Assembly (NCBI RefSeq): GCF_900112405.1
Contig: NZ_FOLI01000003.1
Location: forward strand, 50,279 to 114,278
DNA from: Fructobacillus durionis
GTDB lineage: Bacteria > Bacillota > Bacilli > Lactobacillales > Lactobacillaceae
Direction: 5' to 3'
Length of the DNA stretch: 64,000 nucleotides
Part shown: positions 26,637 to 37,621 of the stretch, in pieces
How the letters are laid out: every line of letters begins with the position of its first letter
Position numbering within the stretch: the stretch's first letter is position 1
The notes under the pieces: model-generated
The model's database searches: none
Seen by the model: only the letters and a program-made list of their open reading frames with translations
Told to the model about the DNA's origin: nothing
Made by a program: the position numbers and the translations under genes

Positions 26637-27872
26637 ATGAAGATTGGCTTATTTACGGATACCTATTTTCCACAGGTGTCTGGAGTGGCAACATCAATTC
26701 AAACATTAAAGGATGCTCTTGAGGAGCAGGGACACCAGGTCTATATTTTTACAACGACTGATCCTAAGGTTGATAAGCACGCAAAGGAAGAACACATCTA
26801 CCGTTTTTCTTCAATGCCTTACTTTGGATTTAAAGACCGGCGTTTGACTTTCCGCGGATTAATTCAAGCGGTTGATATTGCCCGTGAATTAGAACTTGAT
26901 ATTGTGCATACACAAACTGAGTTCTCATTAGGTTTAATTGGTAAGTATGTTGCTCGTCGTTTAAAGATTCCAGCTATCCATACCTATCACACCATGTACG
27001 AGGACTACACGCACTACGTGGCGAAGGGGATGCTTCTAAAACCCTCTGCCGTTTCTCATTTGGTAAAGGCCTACTTGAAGTCGATGGATGGTTGCATTGC
27101 ACCATCTGAACGCGTTAAGGAAAGTCTTCTTTCTTACGGAGTTGATGATATTCCGATTCCTGTTATCCCAACCGGGGTAGCGGTTAAGGAACTTGGTGAT
27201 GGGAAGGAAGACTTGCACGCTAAGTATGGGATTAAGCCGGGAACACCGGTTGTTTTGTCCCTTGGCCGCTTGGCTTTCGAAAAGAACATCACCATGACAA
27301 TTTCTGCTTTTTCAGAAATTCTCGAACAAATTCCAGAAGCGCGTTTGATTATTGCAGGGGATGGTCCTGCCCGTAAGTCTCTACAAGAACAAGTGGAGGA
27401 CCTTGGTTTGCAAGATTCCATCACCTTTGTGGGGATGGTTGACCATGACCAGGTAGCGGATTATTACCGCCTGGCCACTGTTTTTGTTTCCTCATCAGAC
27501 TCTGAAACACAGGGACTGACTTTTATTGAAGCATTGGCATCCAACCGGCCATTCGTTGCTATCCACTCACCATACTTGGACCAGTTGGTAACAAACCCTG
27601 CCATCGGGCAATTAGTGAACGACTATGACGAGTTCATGGAAGCGGTCGTTTCCTATCTAAAGCGTCCAATGACCGAAGAAGACGAAGAAATTCGTAAGGC
27701 AGCGGTTAAAAATGTTGATGCTTCGACATTTGCTACTCGTGTTCATGCATTTTATGAACAAGTCATTCATGACTATCAGCAGCACGATGATCACGATGAT
27801 TCCGATCAGTTGAACGATGATGAAATCGGCTATATTAAGCGACTCTTACGCAACCCCTTTAGGAGAAACTGA
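26637..27872 (+). CDS. lafA: 1,2-diacylglycerol 3-glucosyltransferase (LafA-type GT4)
   Basis: A 411-aa GT-B glycosyltransferase with the N-terminal DTYFPQVSGVATS motif (8-20) and the donor-side LGRLAFEKNI and SSSDSETQGLTFIEALAS segments containing the E-x7-E of GT4. By family it adds glucose from UDP-Glc to diacylglycerol at the membrane surface, the first step of the glycolipid anchor for lipoteichoic acid. The C-terminus has an acidic/His stretch (HDHDDSDQ) then a basic end, possibly for membrane binding. It is followed after one base by lafB. Confidence 0.87.
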   Translation: MKIGLFTDTYFPQVSGVATSIQTLKDALEEQGHQVYIFTTTDPKVDKHAKEEHIYRFSSMPYFGFKDRRLTFRGLIQAVDIARELELDIVHTQTEFSLGLIGKYVARRLKIPAIHTYHTMYEDYTHYVAKGMLLKPSAVSHLVKAYLKSMDGCIAPSERVKESLLSYGVDDIPIPVIPTGVAVKELGDGKEDLHAKYGIKPGTPVVLSLGRLAFEKNITMTISAFSEILEQIPEARLIIAGDGPARKSLQEQVEDLGLQDSITFVGMVDHDQVADYYRLATVFVSSSDSETQGLTFIEALASNRPFVAIHSPYLDQLVTNPAIGQLVNDYDEFMEAVVSYLKRPMTEEDEEIRKAAVKNVDASTFATRVHAFYEQVIHDYQQHDDHDDSDQLNDDEIGYIKRLLRNPFRRN

Positions 27873-27873
27873 G

Positions 27874-28941
27874 TTGAAAGTTCTGTTATACTTTGAAAAT
27901 CAAAAAATGATTGCCCAATCTGGGATTGGTCGCGCACTGCGCCTACAACAGGCAGCTCTGGGCCCAATCGCGGATGTCACGGTCACGACGGATCCTAAGT
28001 GTGACGACTACGACGTTTTGCACATTAATACCTATGGCATAAAGTCCATGCACATGGTGAAAAAAGCGCATAAAATGGGGAAGAAGGTGGTTTACCATGC
28101 CCACTCAACCTATGAGGATTTCCGTAATTCTTTCTTCGGGTCAAACCTATTAGCGCCGGCCTATAAGAAGTATCTGGTGGCGCTTTATCGTCAGGCGGAC
28201 ACCTTAGTAACGCCAACACCATATTCCAAGTCATTGCTCGAAAACTATGGCTTAACGCAGCCCATTTACCCTGTTTCCAATGGAATCGATTTGAAGAAGT
28301 ACCAGCCTGATGAAAGTAAGATTCAGGCTTACAAGGAATATTTTGATATCAAGCCGGGACAAAAGGTTGTGATGTCCGTTGGATTGTTCTTTGAACGAAA
28401 GGGTCTCTTTGACTTCGTAGAACTGGCTAAGCGCCATCCTGAAATTACCTTTATCTGGTTTGGTAATACCAACCTCTTCATCGTTCCTGGTAAAGTCCGC
28501 TATGTCATTGAACACCATCCCGATAATTTGATTTTCCCTGGTTACATCACGGGGGATATTATCCGTGGTGCTTACGCGGGTGCTGACCTCTTCTTATACC
28601 CATCCTTTGAAGAAACAGAGGGGATTGTCGTTTTGGAGGCCTTGGCCTCAAAACAAAACCTTTTGGTACGGGATATTCCGGTTTATGATGGCTGGTTAGT
28701 CGACCAGGAGAACTGTTATAAGGCTAAGAATTTGGACGACTTTGATCAGCAGATGGAAGCCATTCTAGCTGGAAATCGTCCGGATTTGACCGAAGCAGGG
28801 TACAAAGTTGTTCAAGAACGTGACCTACACCAAGTTGGTCACATCTTGGACGATGTCTACCGTGCCACCCTTGAGAATAAGAAGCTCCCACTCAACGAAA
28901 ACGGGACAGTTGCCGTTCATTTGGCTGATCAAAACGTTTAA
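27874..28941 (+). CDS. lafB: Glycolipid glycosyltransferase (LafB/CpoA type)
   Basis: A 355-aa GT4 enzyme. The start KVLLYFENQ plus SGIGRAL, YDVLHINTYG and HAHSTYEDFRNSFFGSN match the CpoA/LafB family, which adds the second sugar (usually galactose) to monoglucosyl-diacylglycerol. The EETEGIVVLEALAS donor motif is present. The start is a TTG at 27874 with AGGAG eight bp upstream; earlier in-frame ATGs lie deep in lafA. It lies one base after lafA in the same transcript. Confidence 0.86.
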   Translation: MKVLLYFENQKMIAQSGIGRALRLQQAALGPIADVTVTTDPKCDDYDVLHINTYGIKSMHMVKKAHKMGKKVVYHAHSTYEDFRNSFFGSNLLAPAYKKYLVALYRQADTLVTPTPYSKSLLENYGLTQPIYPVSNGIDLKKYQPDESKIQAYKEYFDIKPGQKVVMSVGLFFERKGLFDFVELAKRHPEITFIWFGNTNLFIVPGKVRYVIEHHPDNLIFPGYITGDIIRGAYAGADLFLYPSFEETEGIVVLEALASKQNLLVRDIPVYDGWLVDQENCYKAKNLDDFDQQMEAILAGNRPDLTEAGYKVVQERDLHQVGHILDDVYRATLENKKLPLNENGTVAVHLADQNV

Positions 28942-28956
28942 GGAGTTCCTTACACT

Positions 28957-29994
28957 ATGTCACGTCGAAATAAACTATCTGCTCTCGTCGTCATTTTGAT
29001 GACGGGGCTTGTCATTTATTACTTGGTTAACGAACTTTCTGGCCGTGGAAAACAGTTGGAAGCTGCGTTAAAAGTCTTGGACTGGCGCTTTCTATTAGCG
29101 GCCTTCTTTATGATGGTCTTATCCCTTCTTTTAGAAGCTTTTGCGACGCATGCTTTACTTTCAAAGCAGGATCGAGAAGAGACTTCATGGGGAACGTTAA
29201 TTCGTGTTCCCTTGATGAACCAGTTGGGTGTTGGCTTGACGCCCTTTGCAACTGGGGGTCAACCGGCACAACTTTACGGATTGACCCGTGGCAACATGCC
29301 CGCTTCTCGAGCACTCTCAGTGATTTTGATGAAGTTTTTGGTATACCAAATTGTGGTTGTTCTCTTTTTTATTGTCGGTTACTTTGCTGCTGAACAATTT
29401 ATCTATGAGAACGTCAACCCAGCCTTTGCCACCTTCATTCCCTTTGCCATTGCCATCCACGCGATTGTGATTGTGGGGATTTTGTTGGTGATGTTTTGGC
29501 CAGCTCTGTCCTTGAAAGTCGTGGACCTGAGTGCTAAATTAGTTTCAGTGTTATACAAGGGTAAGTCCCTTCACAACATTAAGGAAAATTCCAAGGAAAA
29601 GATTCGTTCTTTCCACGAAGAATCAAAGCGTGTGATTAAGTCTACTCGTTCGTTGACCGTTGCCACGATTTATACGGGCTTGCAGTTGATTGCCCTCTAC
29701 GTCGTGCCTTACTTTGTTATTCGAGCCTTTGGTTATTCTTCCGCTAATCCTTGGATGATTATCGCCATGAACATCATGATTGTCATGGTGATTTCACTCT
29801 TCCCAATTCCTGGTGGGGTTGGCGGAGCCGAAATTTCCTTCCAGTTACTTTTTACGCCCTTCGTTAAGAACCCGGCCACTTTGGTCTTGGTGATCTTAAT
29901 TTGGCGACTAATCACTTACTACTTTGGTTTATTTGCTGGTATTCTGGCTTATGTCATTCCGACAAAGGAACAAAAAGAAGGAAATCATGCCTGA
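28957..29994 (+). CDS. YbhN/UPF0104 family membrane protein (LPG synthase TM-domain or flippase-like)
   Basis: A 345-aa protein with about eight membrane segments. GVGLTPFATGGQPAQLYGL (near 87-105) and FPIPGGVGGAEISF (near 283-296) are the two glycine-rich motifs of the family that includes the membrane half of MprF. It lacks the soluble aminoacyl-transferase domain. It lies just downstream of the glycolipid synthases, so a role in lipid or glycolipid translocation or supply is plausible (inference). Confidence 0.82.
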   Translation: MSRRNKLSALVVILMTGLVIYYLVNELSGRGKQLEAALKVLDWRFLLAAFFMMVLSLLLEAFATHALLSKQDREETSWGTLIRVPLMNQLGVGLTPFATGGQPAQLYGLTRGNMPASRALSVILMKFLVYQIVVVLFFIVGYFAAEQFIYENVNPAFATFIPFAIAIHAIVIVGILLVMFWPALSLKVVDLSAKLVSVLYKGKSLHNIKENSKEKIRSFHEESKRVIKSTRSLTVATIYTGLQLIALYVVPYFVIRAFGYSSANPWMIIAMNIMIVMVISLFPIPGGVGGAEISFQLLFTPFVKNPATLVLVILIWRLITYYFGLFAGILAYVIPTKEQKEGNHA

Positions 29995-30241
29995 AGAAAC
30001 AAGTCAGTTACAGGACATTTTAAAGCGATTATTTGCAATGAAAAAGTCTAAAGATGGCCGTTATCAAAAACGCCGTTTTGATTTGTACGGTTTGGAGTTA
30101 CTTCAAGTAACCTATGACCAAGAGAATCAAGAATGGGATGTTTTAGACCATCGATTGAAAAAACATTACCACTTTGATGATATTGATTTGGTAGCGATTG
30201 AAATCTACGATCTACTGCGAGATGTACAGTTGACCTTTTAA
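29987..30241 (+). CDS. YkuJ family (DUF1797) small protein
   Basis: An 84-aa soluble protein matching YkuJ in its end FDDIDLVAIEIYDLL. Family function is unknown. The ATG at 29987 has AGAAGGAAA before it and overlaps the preceding stop by 8 bp, so it is translationally coupled to the membrane protein. The longer upstream frame lies inside that gene. Confidence 0.82.
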   Translation: MPEETSQLQDILKRLFAMKKSKDGRYQKRRFDLYGLELLQVTYDQENQEWDVLDHRLKKHYHFDDIDLVAIEIYDLLRDVQLTF

Positions 30242-30266
30242 GGTCTCTTTTTATGAGGAATGAAAG

Positions 30267-32375
30267 ATGTTTAATAAATCGATGCTAAAGAAAAAAGATG
30301 CAAGTCAAAAGCAGGTTAAGCCTGCTGCTTGGTGGTCTGGTATTACCGGATTCTTCCTATTAAATTTATTCTTAGTATGGCTAAAAACTTACGTTAATTA
30401 CTTCTTTAACTTTTCTTTGGGAGCATCAGGTCCTGTTCAACTCTTCCTGTTGGCGCTAAATCCAATCCCAACGGCAATCATTTTGCTTGGAATTGCTCTT
30501 TACTTTAGAGGAAAGGTTGCCTACTTCTTAGTTTGGCTTTTTAACTTGATTCAGAGTATTTGGCTTTTTGCCAACATGCTTTACTACCGAGAATTCTCGG
30601 ACTTCTTGTCCTTTGGAATTATCGGTTCCGGTTCATCAACTGGAAATAACTTAAGCAAGTCGATTGCAGCCATTATTAGGCCAACTGATTTCTTGGTTTA
30701 CCTTGATGTGGTTATCCTGGCTGTTTGCTTGCTTTTCAAGTTTTGGCCAGTTGATAAGAAGGGGATTGCCAAGCGTTATGCCTTCTTGACAACCTGCTTG
30801 GGAATCGCCTTGATGTTTGTTGACTTTGGAATTGCTTCAGTTGACCGTTCCGGTCTATTGACCCGTTCCTTTGATAACAACTACATTGTGAAGTACCTTG
30901 GTTTAAATGAGTACGCCGCATTCAACGCCTTTCAAACAAAGAAACAGTCAGACTCCCGTAAGGAAGCTTCTGCCAGCGATTTGAAGAAGGTCCAAGCTTT
31001 CATTAACCAGAACAACATCCCTGCTAACGCTTCCTACTATGGAACGCAGAAGGGGAAGAACGTTTTCGTTATTCACTTGGAATCCTTCCAGCAGTTCCTA
31101 ATTGATTACAAGGTGGATGGTCAGGAAGTAACACCAAATTTGAACGCCTTCTACCACGATCAAAATACATTATCATTTGATAACTTCTATAACCAGGTTG
31201 GTCAGGGAAAGACTTCCGATGCTGAAATGATGCAGGAAAACTCCCTTTACGGATTATCAACTGGTTCAGCCATGACCAAGTATGGAACGGCGAACACCTT
31301 TGAAGCCATGCCAGCCATTTTGGGCCAGCAGGGTTACACGTCGGCTGCTTTCCACGGTGATGTGCCATCCTTCTGGAATCGTAACAACACCTACAAGTCC
31401 TTTGGTTATAACTACTTCTTCTCAAAGAACTACTATCCAAATTCAGAAAAGGCCAACTATTCAGTTGGATACGGTTTGAAGGATAAGATTTTCTTGAAGG
31501 ATTCAGCTCAGTACATCGAGCAGTTACCTCAGCCATTCTATGCAAAGCTAATTACGGTTACGAACCACTATCCATACTCATTGGATAAGGAAAACATTAC
31601 CTTCCCAGCAACTCAAACGGGTGATTCCACGGTGGACGGGTATGTGCAGACTGCCCATTACCTCGATCAATCATTTGGTGAGCTGATGAACTACCTGAAG
31701 AAGGCTGGCTTGTACGATAACTCAACCTTTGTTCTCTATGGTGATCACTATGGTATTTCCGAAAACCATAAGCCAGCCATTGCACAGCTCTTAGGTAAGA
31801 AGTCCGTCGATAATTATGATTTGGCTAACTTCCAGAAGGTGCCATTCATGATTCATGGCACTGGCTTGCAGGGTGGCATTAACCATACCTACGGTGGTGA
31901 AATTGATATGATGCCAACCTTGTTGCACCTCTTGGGTGTTTCAACCGACGGCATGACCATCTTTGGACACGACCTGTTGTCGCCACAGAACCAGCAGATT
32001 GTCGTCTTCCGAAACGGCGATTGGGTAACACCAACCTACACGAAGTACCGGAATGAGTACTACAACACCCAGACTGGTCAGGAGCTATCCATGACTGGTA
32101 ATCCAGCCTTGAAGGCAACTGCTAAGCGGGTCCAGAACTATGCCGATAAGTCCTTGTCATATTCTGACGAAGTGATTACTGGGGATCTTCTACGTTTCGA
32201 TAAGACTCGTATGAATGCTTACACGGTTAACAAGTCTTCCTATGATTATCAAAAGGCAGCAGCTTTGAAGTTGTTAAAGCAGAATCAAAAGTCAAACCCA
32301 ACTTCAGTATTGGCCAAGAACGGAGGTAAGTCGACAACGTCGGATTACGAAACGGACGCGCCAGAGTTGAAGTGA
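30267..32375 (+). CDS. LtaS-type lipoteichoic acid synthase family protein
   Basis: A 702-aa membrane-anchored sulfatase-fold enzyme. About five hydrophobic helices occupy residues 20-200, followed by an extracellular catalytic domain (~260-620). The metal ligand Glu272 is in HLESFQ, the nucleophile Thr316 is in GQGKTSDAE, and LYGDHYG carries further metal-binding residues. It should polymerise glycerol phosphate from phosphatidylglycerol onto the LafA/LafB glycolipid. The C-terminal ~80 residues are an extra Lys/Ser/Thr-rich tail. It is the last gene of the group; a terminator follows. Confidence 0.88.
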   Translation: MFNKSMLKKKDASQKQVKPAAWWSGITGFFLLNLFLVWLKTYVNYFFNFSLGASGPVQLFLLALNPIPTAIILLGIALYFRGKVAYFLVWLFNLIQSIWLFANMLYYREFSDFLSFGIIGSGSSTGNNLSKSIAAIIRPTDFLVYLDVVILAVCLLFKFWPVDKKGIAKRYAFLTTCLGIALMFVDFGIASVDRSGLLTRSFDNNYIVKYLGLNEYAAFNAFQTKKQSDSRKEASASDLKKVQAFINQNNIPANASYYGTQKGKNVFVIHLESFQQFLIDYKVDGQEVTPNLNAFYHDQNTLSFDNFYNQVGQGKTSDAEMMQENSLYGLSTGSAMTKYGTANTFEAMPAILGQQGYTSAAFHGDVPSFWNRNNTYKSFGYNYFFSKNYYPNSEKANYSVGYGLKDKIFLKDSAQYIEQLPQPFYAKLITVTNHYPYSLDKENITFPATQTGDSTVDGYVQTAHYLDQSFGELMNYLKKAGLYDNSTFVLYGDHYGISENHKPAIAQLLGKKSVDNYDLANFQKVPFMIHGTGLQGGINHTYGGEIDMMPTLLHLLGVSTDGMTIFGHDLLSPQNQQIVVFRNGDWVTPTYTKYRNEYYNTQTGQELSMTGNPALKATAKRVQNYADKSLSYSDEVITGDLLRFDKTRMNAYTVNKSSYDYQKAAALKLLKQNQKSNPTSVLAKNGGKSTTSDYETDAPELK

Positions 32376-32395
32376 TTGACTGTATAATATAAAAA

Positions 32396-32437
32396 AACGA
32401 GCAAATGTCTGATATAGAACATTTGTTCGTTTTTTGT
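32396..32437 (+). terminator. Terminator after the LtaS-like gene, sharing bases with the uvrB LexA box
   Basis: A 13-bp stem (32396-32408 with 32419-32431, one G-U pair) followed by Ts. Its 3' arm includes most of the LexA box at 32416-32429. Confidence 0.8.
32416..32429 (+). promoter_or_regulatory. LexA (SOS) box of uvrB
   Basis: AGAACATTTGTTCG contains the Gram-positive SOS core GAAC-N4-GTTC with one outer base off CGAAC. It overlaps the -35 region of an extended -10 promoter (TGT then TATACT, 32438-32443). Confidence 0.85.
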
Positions 32438-32476
32438 TATACTAAAAATTAAGATTTAAACTTTTTGGAGGGCTTC

Positions 32477-34489
32477 ATGGTAGAACCAAAGAGAACAGAT
32501 GAGCACTTTGATGTTGTATCAAAGTATCAGCCGACTGGTGATCAGCCAAAGGCCATCAACAAATTAGTACAAGGTTTAAAAAATGGTGAAAAGGAGCAAA
32601 TCTTGCTCGGTGCCACGGGGACCGGTAAGACTTTTACCATTTCCAACGTCATTGCTCAAAACAATAAGCCAACCTTGGTTCTTTCGCACAATAAGACATT
32701 GGCCGGTCAGTTATACTCCGAGTTGAAGGAATTCTTCCCCCATAATGCGGTCGAATACTTCGTTTCCTACTATGACTACTACCAGCCCGAAGCCTACGTA
32801 CCATCGTCTGATACTTTCATTGAAAAGGATTCAGCTATCAACGATGAAATTGATCAGTTACGTAACTCGGCGACCGCTTCGCTATTTGAGCGTAACGATA
32901 CCATTGTCGTTGCTTCGGTTTCTTCCATCTTTGGTTTGGGTGATCCCCACCAGTATAAGAACCACGTGATTTCCTTGCGTGTTGGTAACGAGTACGGACG
33001 CAACCAGTTGATGCACGATTTGATTGATGTGCAATTCACCCGTAACGACATCGACTTTCAACGTGGAACCTTCCGTGTCCGTGGCGATGTGATTGAAATC
33101 TTTCCATCATCACAAGACGAGTTGGCCTTACGAATTGAATTCTTTGGTGACGAAATCGACCGGATTCGTCAAATCAACGCCTTGACCGGGCAGATTGTTT
33201 CGGAAAAGGACTATGTTGCTGTTTACCCAGCTAAGCACTTTATGACCGATGACGAGCGGATGAAACAGGCCTTGGTTGGAATCCGTGAGGAAATGGACGA
33301 ACGGCTGAAGGAATTCGAAAAAGAGGGGAAGCTCTTGGAAGCACAGCGTCTCCGTCAGCGGACGGAGTATGACTTAGCCATGCTTCAGGAAATGGGCTTC
33401 ACTCCTGGTATTGAAAACTATTCGCGTTGGATGGATGGCCGTGAAAAGGGTGAAGCGCCATACACGCTGTTAGACTTCTTCCCCGACGATTTCTTGATTG
33501 TTGTGGATGAGAGTCACGTAACCATGCCACAGGTCCGCGGGATGTACAACGGTGATAAGGCCCGTAAGCAGACCTTGGTCGATTACGGTTTCCGTTTGCC
33601 ATCGGCTTTGGACAACCGTCCTTTGAAGTTACCAGAGTTTGAAAAGCACGTGAACCAGATTATTTATATGTCTGCGACACCTGGTGACTACGAATTGGAA
33701 CGAGTACCTAAAAAGGATGTTGTGGAGCAGATTATTCGACCAACTGGTTTGCTCGATCCTGAAGTGGAAGTTCGCCCAGTCATGGGACAGATTGACGACT
33801 TGGTTGGTGAAATCAACAAGCGTGTCGAACTCGATGAGCGTGTCTTCATTACCACTTTGACCAAACGCATGTCTGAAGATTTAACGGACTACTTAAAGGA
33901 TGTTGGTATTAAAGTCGCTTACCTGCATTCGGATATTAAGACTTTGGAACGAACGAAGATTATTCGTGAGTTACGTTTGGGTAAGTACGACGTTTTAGTT
34001 GGAATTAACCTGCTTCGTGAGGGAATTGATGTTCCTGAAACATCATTGGTGGCCATTTTGGATGCCGATAAAGAAGGATTCTTGCGTAACCCCCGTTCCT
34101 TGATTCAGACGATTGGGCGTGCTGCTCGTAACGCCCACGGACATGTTATTATGTACGCGGACAAGGTAACCCGTTCCATGAAGGAAGCCATGGATGAGAC
34201 GGCCCGTCGTCGTGAAATCCAGATGGCCTACAATAAGGAACATGGTATTACGCCACAGACGATTAAGAAGGATATCCGTGATTTGATTCGTGCGGATAAG
34301 CCGGCCGAAGTGGCCGAGTCGGTTGACATGACCGAAGTCGACTTTGCCGACCTACCAAAGTCGGATCAGACTGATATTCTAGAGAACCTGGCTAACCAGA
34401 TGAAGGCTGCCGCCAAGGAGCTCGACTTTGAAACGGCGGCAAAGGTTCGTGATAACATTATGAAGTTAAAAAAGCAGGCTGGACGTTAA
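32477..34489 (+). CDS. uvrB: Excinuclease ABC subunit B
   Basis: A 670-aa DNA-damage helicase-like protein of nucleotide excision repair. Walker A GATGTGKT is at 45-52, the [12 protein letters not shown] beta-hairpin lies near 96-107, helicase motifs include DESHVTMPQ and TIGRAARN, and a C-terminal UVR domain (~630-665) binds UvrC. The ATG at 32477 is used because TGGAGG lies just before it, although an in-frame TTG exists at 32465. It is under the LexA box above, so it should rise in the SOS response. Confidence 0.97.
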   Translation: MVEPKRTDEHFDVVSKYQPTGDQPKAINKLVQGLKNGEKEQILLGATGTGKTFTISNVIAQNNKPTLVLSHNKTLAGQLYSELKEFFPHNAVEYFVSYYDYYQPEAYVPSSDTFIEKDSAINDEIDQLRNSATASLFERNDTIVVASVSSIFGLGDPHQYKNHVISLRVGNEYGRNQLMHDLIDVQFTRNDIDFQRGTFRVRGDVIEIFPSSQDELALRIEFFGDEIDRIRQINALTGQIVSEKDYVAVYPAKHFMTDDERMKQALVGIREEMDERLKEFEKEGKLLEAQRLRQRTEYDLAMLQEMGFTPGIENYSRWMDGREKGEAPYTLLDFFPDDFLIVVDESHVTMPQVRGMYNGDKARKQTLVDYGFRLPSALDNRPLKLPEFEKHVNQIIYMSATPGDYELERVPKKDVVEQIIRPTGLLDPEVEVRPVMGQIDDLVGEINKRVELDERVFITTLTKRMSEDLTDYLKDVGIKVAYLHSDIKTLERTKIIRELRLGKYDVLVGINLLREGIDVPETSLVAILDADKEGFLRNPRSLIQTIGRAARNAHGHVIMYADKVTRSMKEAMDETARRREIQMAYNKEHGITPQTIKKDIRDLIRADKPAEVAESVDMTEVDFADLPKSDQTDILENLANQMKAAAKELDFETAAKVRDNIMKLKKQAGR

Positions 34490-34511
34490 TTCGTTCGCCC
34501 TGAATCGAAAG

Positions 34512-34536
34512 AAAAAGCCCAGTGATGGGCTTTTTA
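34512..34536 (+). terminator. Hairpin between uvrB and uvrA
   Basis: A perfect 10-bp stem (34512-34521 with 34526-34535, AAAAAGCCCA/TGGGCTTTTT) with a GTGA loop. It may lower uvrA relative to uvrB; I see no separate uvrA promoter. Confidence 0.8.
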
Positions 34537-34552
34537 ACAAGTAGAGGAAAAG

Positions 34553-37429
34553 ATGGCAAAGAATAAAATTGAAATTCGTGGTGCTCGCGCCCATAATTTA
34601 AAGAACATTGATGTTGATATCCCAAAGGATGCCTTAACGGTCGTGACCGGACTGTCCGGTTCTGGAAAGTCTTCATTGGCTTTCGATACTCTATACGCCG
34701 AAGGACAGCGCCGTTACGTTGAATCACTGTCAGCATACGCCCGTCAGTTCTTGGGACAGATGGACAAGCCCGACGTTGATTCAATCGATGGTTTATCGCC
34801 AGCCATTTCGATTGATCAGAAGACGACCTCCAATAATCCCCGTTCAACGGTGGGAACGGTCACAGAAATTGCGGATTACTTCCGTTTGCTCTTTGCCCGT
34901 GTTGGTAAGCCGGACGACCCAAAGGACGGCACTAAGATTATGCAGACCATCGACCAGATGGTCGATTATGTGCAGAAGACTTTGGATGAAGGGACTCGTT
35001 TGCAGGTCTTTGCGCCAATTATCGAGCATAAGAAGGGAACCCACCAGAAGACTTTTGAGAAGATGCAAAAGCAGGGTTACCTCCGTGCCAAAGTCGATGG
35101 CGAAATCATCGAATTAGACCAGCAGGACGACCTAGCCCTGGACCGGAACAAGTTCCACGATATCTCCGTTCTAGTTGACCGTGTCGTGATGCGCGATGGT
35201 TCCCGTTCCCGTCTCTTTGATTCAATCGAAGCGGCCACTGGCCTAGCAAACGGCTTGGTTGTTTTGGAACCGGTCGCCCGTGGTGATGAAGAAGTCCAAG
35301 AACCAATCCGGATGTCTGACCACTACTTAGGTGAACTAAAGGACTTCCGTCCTGGCCGTTTGGAACCAAGACTCTTTTCATTTAACGCACCGGATGGTGC
35401 CTGCCCGGTTTGTCAAGGATTGGGTGCGAACCAGGAAGTCGACATTGATTTGGTCATTCCAGATGATAGCCTGTCCTTGAAGGACGGAGCCATTGCACCT
35501 TGGAATCCTATTTCATCCAATTATTACCCAGCCTTGCTGGAGCAGTTCTGTGACCAGTTCGGCATTGATATGACGGTACCCTTTAAAGACTTGTCTAAAA
35601 AGGACCAGGAGTTGGTGCTTTACGGTTCCGGTGAGAAGAACTTCCATTTCCACTTTAATTCTGACTTTGGTGGTGTTCGTGATGTTGATCAGCCATTCGA
35701 AGGAGTGATGAACAACATTGCCCGTCGTTATAAGGAAACAAACTCGGACTTCACTCGTGACGTCATGGCTCAGTACATGACGAAGTTGACTTGTCCCGCC
35801 TGTCACGGTTACCGTTTGAACAAGGCAGCCCTTTCAATTAAGGTGGCTGGTAAAAACATTGGGGACGTGGCCAACCTACCCGTTAACGATGAAATTGACT
35901 ACTTCAACGGTATTATCCTGGGGCAGCAGGACGAAGAGATTGCGAAGCCCATTTTGAAGGAGATTCGTGATCGATTGGGATTCCTGCAATCCGTTGGTCT
36001 GGACTACCTGACTTTGTCGCGATCAGCTGCCACGCTTTCTGGTGGTGAATCCCAGCGTATTCGTCTGGCTACCCAAATTGGGGCCAACCTTTCGGGTGTT
36101 CTCTACGTTTTGGATGAGCCTTCCATTGGGCTGCACCAGCGTGATAACGATAAGCTGCTCGCTTCCATGCAGGCTATGCGTGATTTGGGCAACACATTGG
36201 TTGTCGTGGAACACGATGAAGATACGATGAACGCCGCCGATTATCTAATCGATGTCGGTCCGGGTGCTGGAAGCCTTGGAGGCCAAATTATGGCCGCCGG
36301 AACGCCAGAAGAGGTCAAGAAGAACCCCAAGTCCCTGACTGGACAGTACCTGTCAGGAAAGAAGTTTATTCCAGTTCCTGATTCACGGCGCAAGGGCAAT
36401 GGCGAGGAAATCGTCATCCGTGGTGCTAAGGAAAACAACTTGAAGAACGTAACGGCCAAGTTCCCATTGGCGGAATTCGTCGCCGTGACCGGGGTTTCTG
36501 GTTCTGGAAAGTCGACGCTAGTCAATATGATCTTGAAGCGGGCTTTGAAGCAGAAGTTGAATAAGAACTCGAATAAGCCTGGTGCCTACCGCAAGATTGA
36601 GGGTGTCGAAAATGTTGAGCAGGTGGTCGACATCGACCAGTCACCAATCGGTCGTACGCCTCGTTCAAACCCGGCCACCTATACCGGCGTCTTTGATGAC
36701 ATTCGCGCCCTCTTTGCCGAAACCAACGAAGCTAAGCTCCGCGGTTACGCCAAGGGCCGCTTCTCTTTTAACACGAAGGGTGGCCGTTGTGAAAACTGTC
36801 GTGGTGATGGGGTTATCAAGATTGAGATGAACTTCCTGCCCGATGTTTACGTGGCCTGTGAGGTTTGTCATGGGACTCGCTACAACTCTGAGACATTGGA
36901 AGTGACCTATAAGGGTAAGACCATCTCAGATGTTTTGAACATGACGGCTGAAGAAGCCTTGGACTTCTTCGCACCCATCCCAAAGATTGCTCGCCGCTTG
37001 CAGACGATTGTCGATGTCGGCTTGGGCTATGTGAAGTTGGGTCAGTCTGCTACTACTTTGTCTGGTGGGGAAGCACAGCGTATGAAACTTGCTTCTGAAC
37101 TACATCGTCGGACCAACGGTAAAACCATCTACATCTTGGATGAGCCAACGACTGGTTTGCACACGGACGATATTGAGCGACTCCTGGTCGTCCTAAACCG
37201 TCTGGTGGATTCTGGTAACACCGTTGTCGTGATCGAACACAACTTGGACGTGATTAAGTCTGCGGATTGGATTATTGACCTTGGTCCTGAAGGTGGTGCC
37301 GGTGGTGGTCAAATCATTGCCACGGGTACTCCTGAAAAAGTCGCCAAAAGCAAGGACTCTTACACCGCTAAATACCTGAAGCAAATTATGGACCGTGATA
37401 TTGCACGGGCGAAGGCGGAACAGAAGTAA
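34553..37429 (+). CDS. uvrA: Excinuclease ABC subunit A
   Basis: A 958-aa damage-recognition ATPase with two ABC modules. The first has GLSGSGKSS near 32-40 and the second GVSGSGKST. Two LSGGE signatures ([12 protein letters not shown] and [12 protein letters not shown]) and zinc-finger Cys pairs (CPVC with CPACH; CENC with CEVCH) are intact. Together with UvrB it loads onto damaged DNA. It lies 63 bp after uvrB with a hairpin between them, and is likely reached by readthrough from the SOS promoter. Confidence 0.98.
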   Translation: MAKNKIEIRGARAHNLKNIDVDIPKDALTVVTGLSGSGKSSLAFDTLYAEGQRRYVESLSAYARQFLGQMDKPDVDSIDGLSPAISIDQKTTSNNPRSTVGTVTEIADYFRLLFARVGKPDDPKDGTKIMQTIDQMVDYVQKTLDEGTRLQVFAPIIEHKKGTHQKTFEKMQKQGYLRAKVDGEIIELDQQDDLALDRNKFHDISVLVDRVVMRDGSRSRLFDSIEAATGLANGLVVLEPVARGDEEVQEPIRMSDHYLGELKDFRPGRLEPRLFSFNAPDGACPVCQGLGANQEVDIDLVIPDDSLSLKDGAIAPWNPISSNYYPALLEQFCDQFGIDMTVPFKDLSKKDQELVLYGSGEKNFHFHFNSDFGGVRDVDQPFEGVMNNIARRYKETNSDFTRDVMAQYMTKLTCPACHGYRLNKAALSIKVAGKNIGDVANLPVNDEIDYFNGIILGQQDEEIAKPILKEIRDRLGFLQSVGLDYLTLSRSAATLSGGESQRIRLATQIGANLSGVLYVLDEPSIGLHQRDNDKLLASMQAMRDLGNTLVVVEHDEDTMNAADYLIDVGPGAGSLGGQIMAAGTPEEVKKNPKSLTGQYLSGKKFIPVPDSRRKGNGEEIVIRGAKENNLKNVTAKFPLAEFVAVTGVSGSGKSTLVNMILKRALKQKLNKNSNKPGAYRKIEGVENVEQVVDIDQSPIGRTPRSNPATYTGVFDDIRALFAETNEAKLRGYAKGRFSFNTKGGRCENCRGDGVIKIEMNFLPDVYVACEVCHGTRYNSETLEVTYKGKTISDVLNMTAEEALDFFAPIPKIARRLQTIVDVGLGYVKLGQSATTLSGGEAQRMKLASELHRRTNGKTIYILDEPTTGLHTDDIERLLVVLNRLVDSGNTVVVIEHNLDVIKSADWIIDLGPEGGAGGGQIIATGTPEKVAKSKDSYTAKYLKQIMDRDIARAKAEQK

Positions 37430-37481
37430 AACAATGTGAAAAAAGAATTTTTGCACGGTCTTTAGTTAATTGAATCAATAT

Positions 37482-37512
37482 AAAATAGGCGATTTTATCG
37501 CCTATTTTTTTG
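37482..37512 (+). terminator. Terminator after uvrA
   Basis: A 10-bp stem AAATAGGCGA/TCGCCTATTT with a 5-nt loop followed by Ts. Confidence 0.9.
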
Positions 37513-37547
37513 ACTATTTCCTTGCTCACAAATTCTTATACAAAAGC

Positions 37548-37607
37548 TTTCTGCACATTAACATTAAAATCATGTTAAAATAGTTTCTATTGAAATCTGT
37601 GCAGAAA
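37548..37607 (+). promoter_or_regulatory. Nested inverted repeats around the amino acid permease promoter
   Basis: An outer perfect 10-bp inverted repeat (37548-37557 TTTCTGCACA with 37598-37607 TGTGCAGAAA) flanks an inner perfect 7-bp one (TTAACAT 37558-37564 with ATGTTAA 37572-37578). A TGT-TAAAAT extended -10 (37576-37581) overlaps the inner repeat. This looks like operator sites for an unidentified regulator. Confidence 0.5.
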
Positions 37608-37621
37608 AAGGAGGTCGCAGA

